From: JBKPFU01 sp046728975
GTDB lineage: Bacteria; Actinomycetota; Thermoleophilia; Gaiellales; Gaiellaceae
DNA: 13,745 bases
Direction of reading: 5' to 3'
Assembly: GCA_046728975.1 (NCBI GenBank)
Contig: JBKPFU010000076.1
Location: 1 to 13,745, forward strand
Shown: one piece after another, positions 12,995-13,745 of the stretch
Layout: every line of letters starts with the position of its first letter
Numbering within the stretch: the first letter of the stretch is position 1
Translations under genes and position numbers: made by a program
The notes under the pieces: model-generated
The model's database searches: none
What the model was told of the DNA's origin: nothing
What the model saw: the letters and a program-made list of their open reading frames with translations, nothing else

Positions 12995-13745
12995 ATGGCA
13001 GTACTCGAACTGAAAAATCTGCACGTCGCGCTCGAGGACGGGACCGAGATCGTCAAGGGCGTGGACCTCGCGGTGAGCCCGAACGAGGTGCACGCGGTGA
13101 TGGGCCCGAACGGATCCGGCAAGTCCACGCTCGCCTATGCGTTGATGGGCCACCCCGGCTACGAGATCACGGAGGGCAAGATCCTCTTCGACGGCGAGGA
13201 CGTGACCGAGTCAGGGGCCGACGAGCGCGCCCAGAAGGGACTCTTTCTCGCGTTCCAGTACCCGCACGCGATTCCGGGTGTGACGGTCACGAGCTTCCTG
13301 CGCAGCGCGCTCAACGCGATCCGCAAGGCGCGCGCCGGCGGCGAGGACGATCCCGTCAAGATCCCCGAGTTCCGGAAGGACCTGATGGCCGCAATGGAGC
13401 GCCTGAAGGTCCCGCGCGAGATGGCGCAGCGCTACCTGAACGACGGCTTCTCGGGCGGCGAGAAGAAGCGCGTCGAGATCCTGCAGATGGCGATGCTGAA
13501 GCCGCGCATCGCGGTCCTCGACGAGACCGACTCCGGGCTCGATATCGATGCGCTCAAGATCGTCGCGGCGGGGGTTAAGGAACTGGTCGGACCGGAGATG
13601 GGCGCTGTAGTGATCACCCACTACCAGCGGATCCTCAACTACATCGAGCCCGACTTCGTGCACGTCTTTGTTGGTGGGCGTATCGTGGAGGAAGGCGGCC
13701 CGGAGCTCGCGCACAAGCTCGAGGCCGAGGGCTACGAAGCGTTCA
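12995..13745 (+). CDS. sufC: Fe-S cluster assembly ATPase SufC (3' end outside window)
   Basis: 250 codons are present and the frame is still open at the window edge, so the gene is nearly complete (the family is usually about 250-260 residues). SufC is the ABC-type ATPase of the SufBCD scaffold that builds iron-sulfur clusters in the cytoplasm. Walker A GPNGSGKST is at 37-45, Q-loop Gln88 in FQYP, the ABC signature FSGGEKKR at 152-159, Walker B AVLDETDSGLD at 173-183 and switch His209. The signature with EKKR, the ETDSGLD sequence and FQYPHAIPGV are typical of SufC rather than transport ATPases. The ATG 12995 gives the normal start MAVLELKNLHV; no strong ribosome site is seen. It appears to be first in its operon, with sufB/sufD expected just outside. 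Confidence 0.95.
   Translation, partial: MAVLELKNLHVALEDGTEIVKGVDLAVSPNEVHAVMGPNGSGKSTLAYALMGHPGYEITEGKILFDGEDVTESGADERAQKGLFLAFQYPHAIPGVTVTSFLRSALNAIRKARAGGEDDPVKIPEFRKDLMAAMERLKVPREMAQRYLNDGFSGGEKKRVEILQMAMLKPRIAVLDETDSGLDIDALKIVAAGVKELVGPEMGAVVITHYQRILNYIEPDFVHVFVGGRIVEEGGPELAHKLEAEGYEAF

Noticed and set aside
12838..13578. 246-codon plus-strand frame overlapping the start of sufC
   Set aside because: It is a different phase from sufC, whose Walker and signature motifs are intact. The product is Arg/Gly-rich noise.

Overview
The window is high-GC bacterial DNA with tightly packed genes, frequent GTG or TTG starts and 4-nt start/stop overlaps. The gene families (DUF6458, DUF4234, a PRC-barrel protein, an A2-type caa3 oxidase, tatA-tatC, sufC) suggest a high-GC actinobacterium, most likely a deep-branching Thermoleophilia-like lineage (Gaiellales or Solirubrobacterales). 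That placement is inference from gene style; no rRNA or other phylogenetic marker is present. I see no tRNA, rRNA, CRISPR array, insertion sequence or phage gene. The window looks chromosomal.

Left part (1-2437): a small DUF4234 membrane protein on the minus strand; divergent from it a D-2-hydroxyacid dehydrogenase; a PRC-barrel protein behind a 200-nt leader with several small hairpins; and a convergent DUF6458 membrane protein. Two back-to-back hairpin terminators separate the last two genes.

Centre (2438-7608, plus strand): a respiratory operon for a caa3-type cytochrome c oxidase. The order is coxB (CuA plus a fused cytochrome c domain), coxA (A2-type, with YS in place of the helix-VI glutamate and two extra N-terminal membrane helices), a tandem two-domain Usp-like protein, a possible 34-codon ORF, coxC, and a membrane-anchored protein carrying a third copy of the same Usp-like domain. 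Four successive junctions are ATGA overlaps, so translation is probably coupled. Three copies of one poorly characterised domain inside the oxidase operon is the most unusual content of the window.

Right-centre (7609-11431, minus strand): a compact apparent operon read tatA, tatC, adenosine deaminase family, membrane TPR protein, STAS anti-sigma-factor antagonist, diheme cytochrome c lipoprotein. Its last gene ends base-to-base against the oxidase operon. The diheme cytochrome is a reasonable electron donor to the oxidase. TatAC forms the twin-arginine export channel.

Right end (11486-13745): an SDR oxidoreductase on the plus strand, a small four-helix membrane protein on the minus strand whose stop overlaps the SDR stop, then a 175-nt divergent spacer with a promoter-like element and sufC (Fe-S cluster assembly ATPase), which runs off the window.
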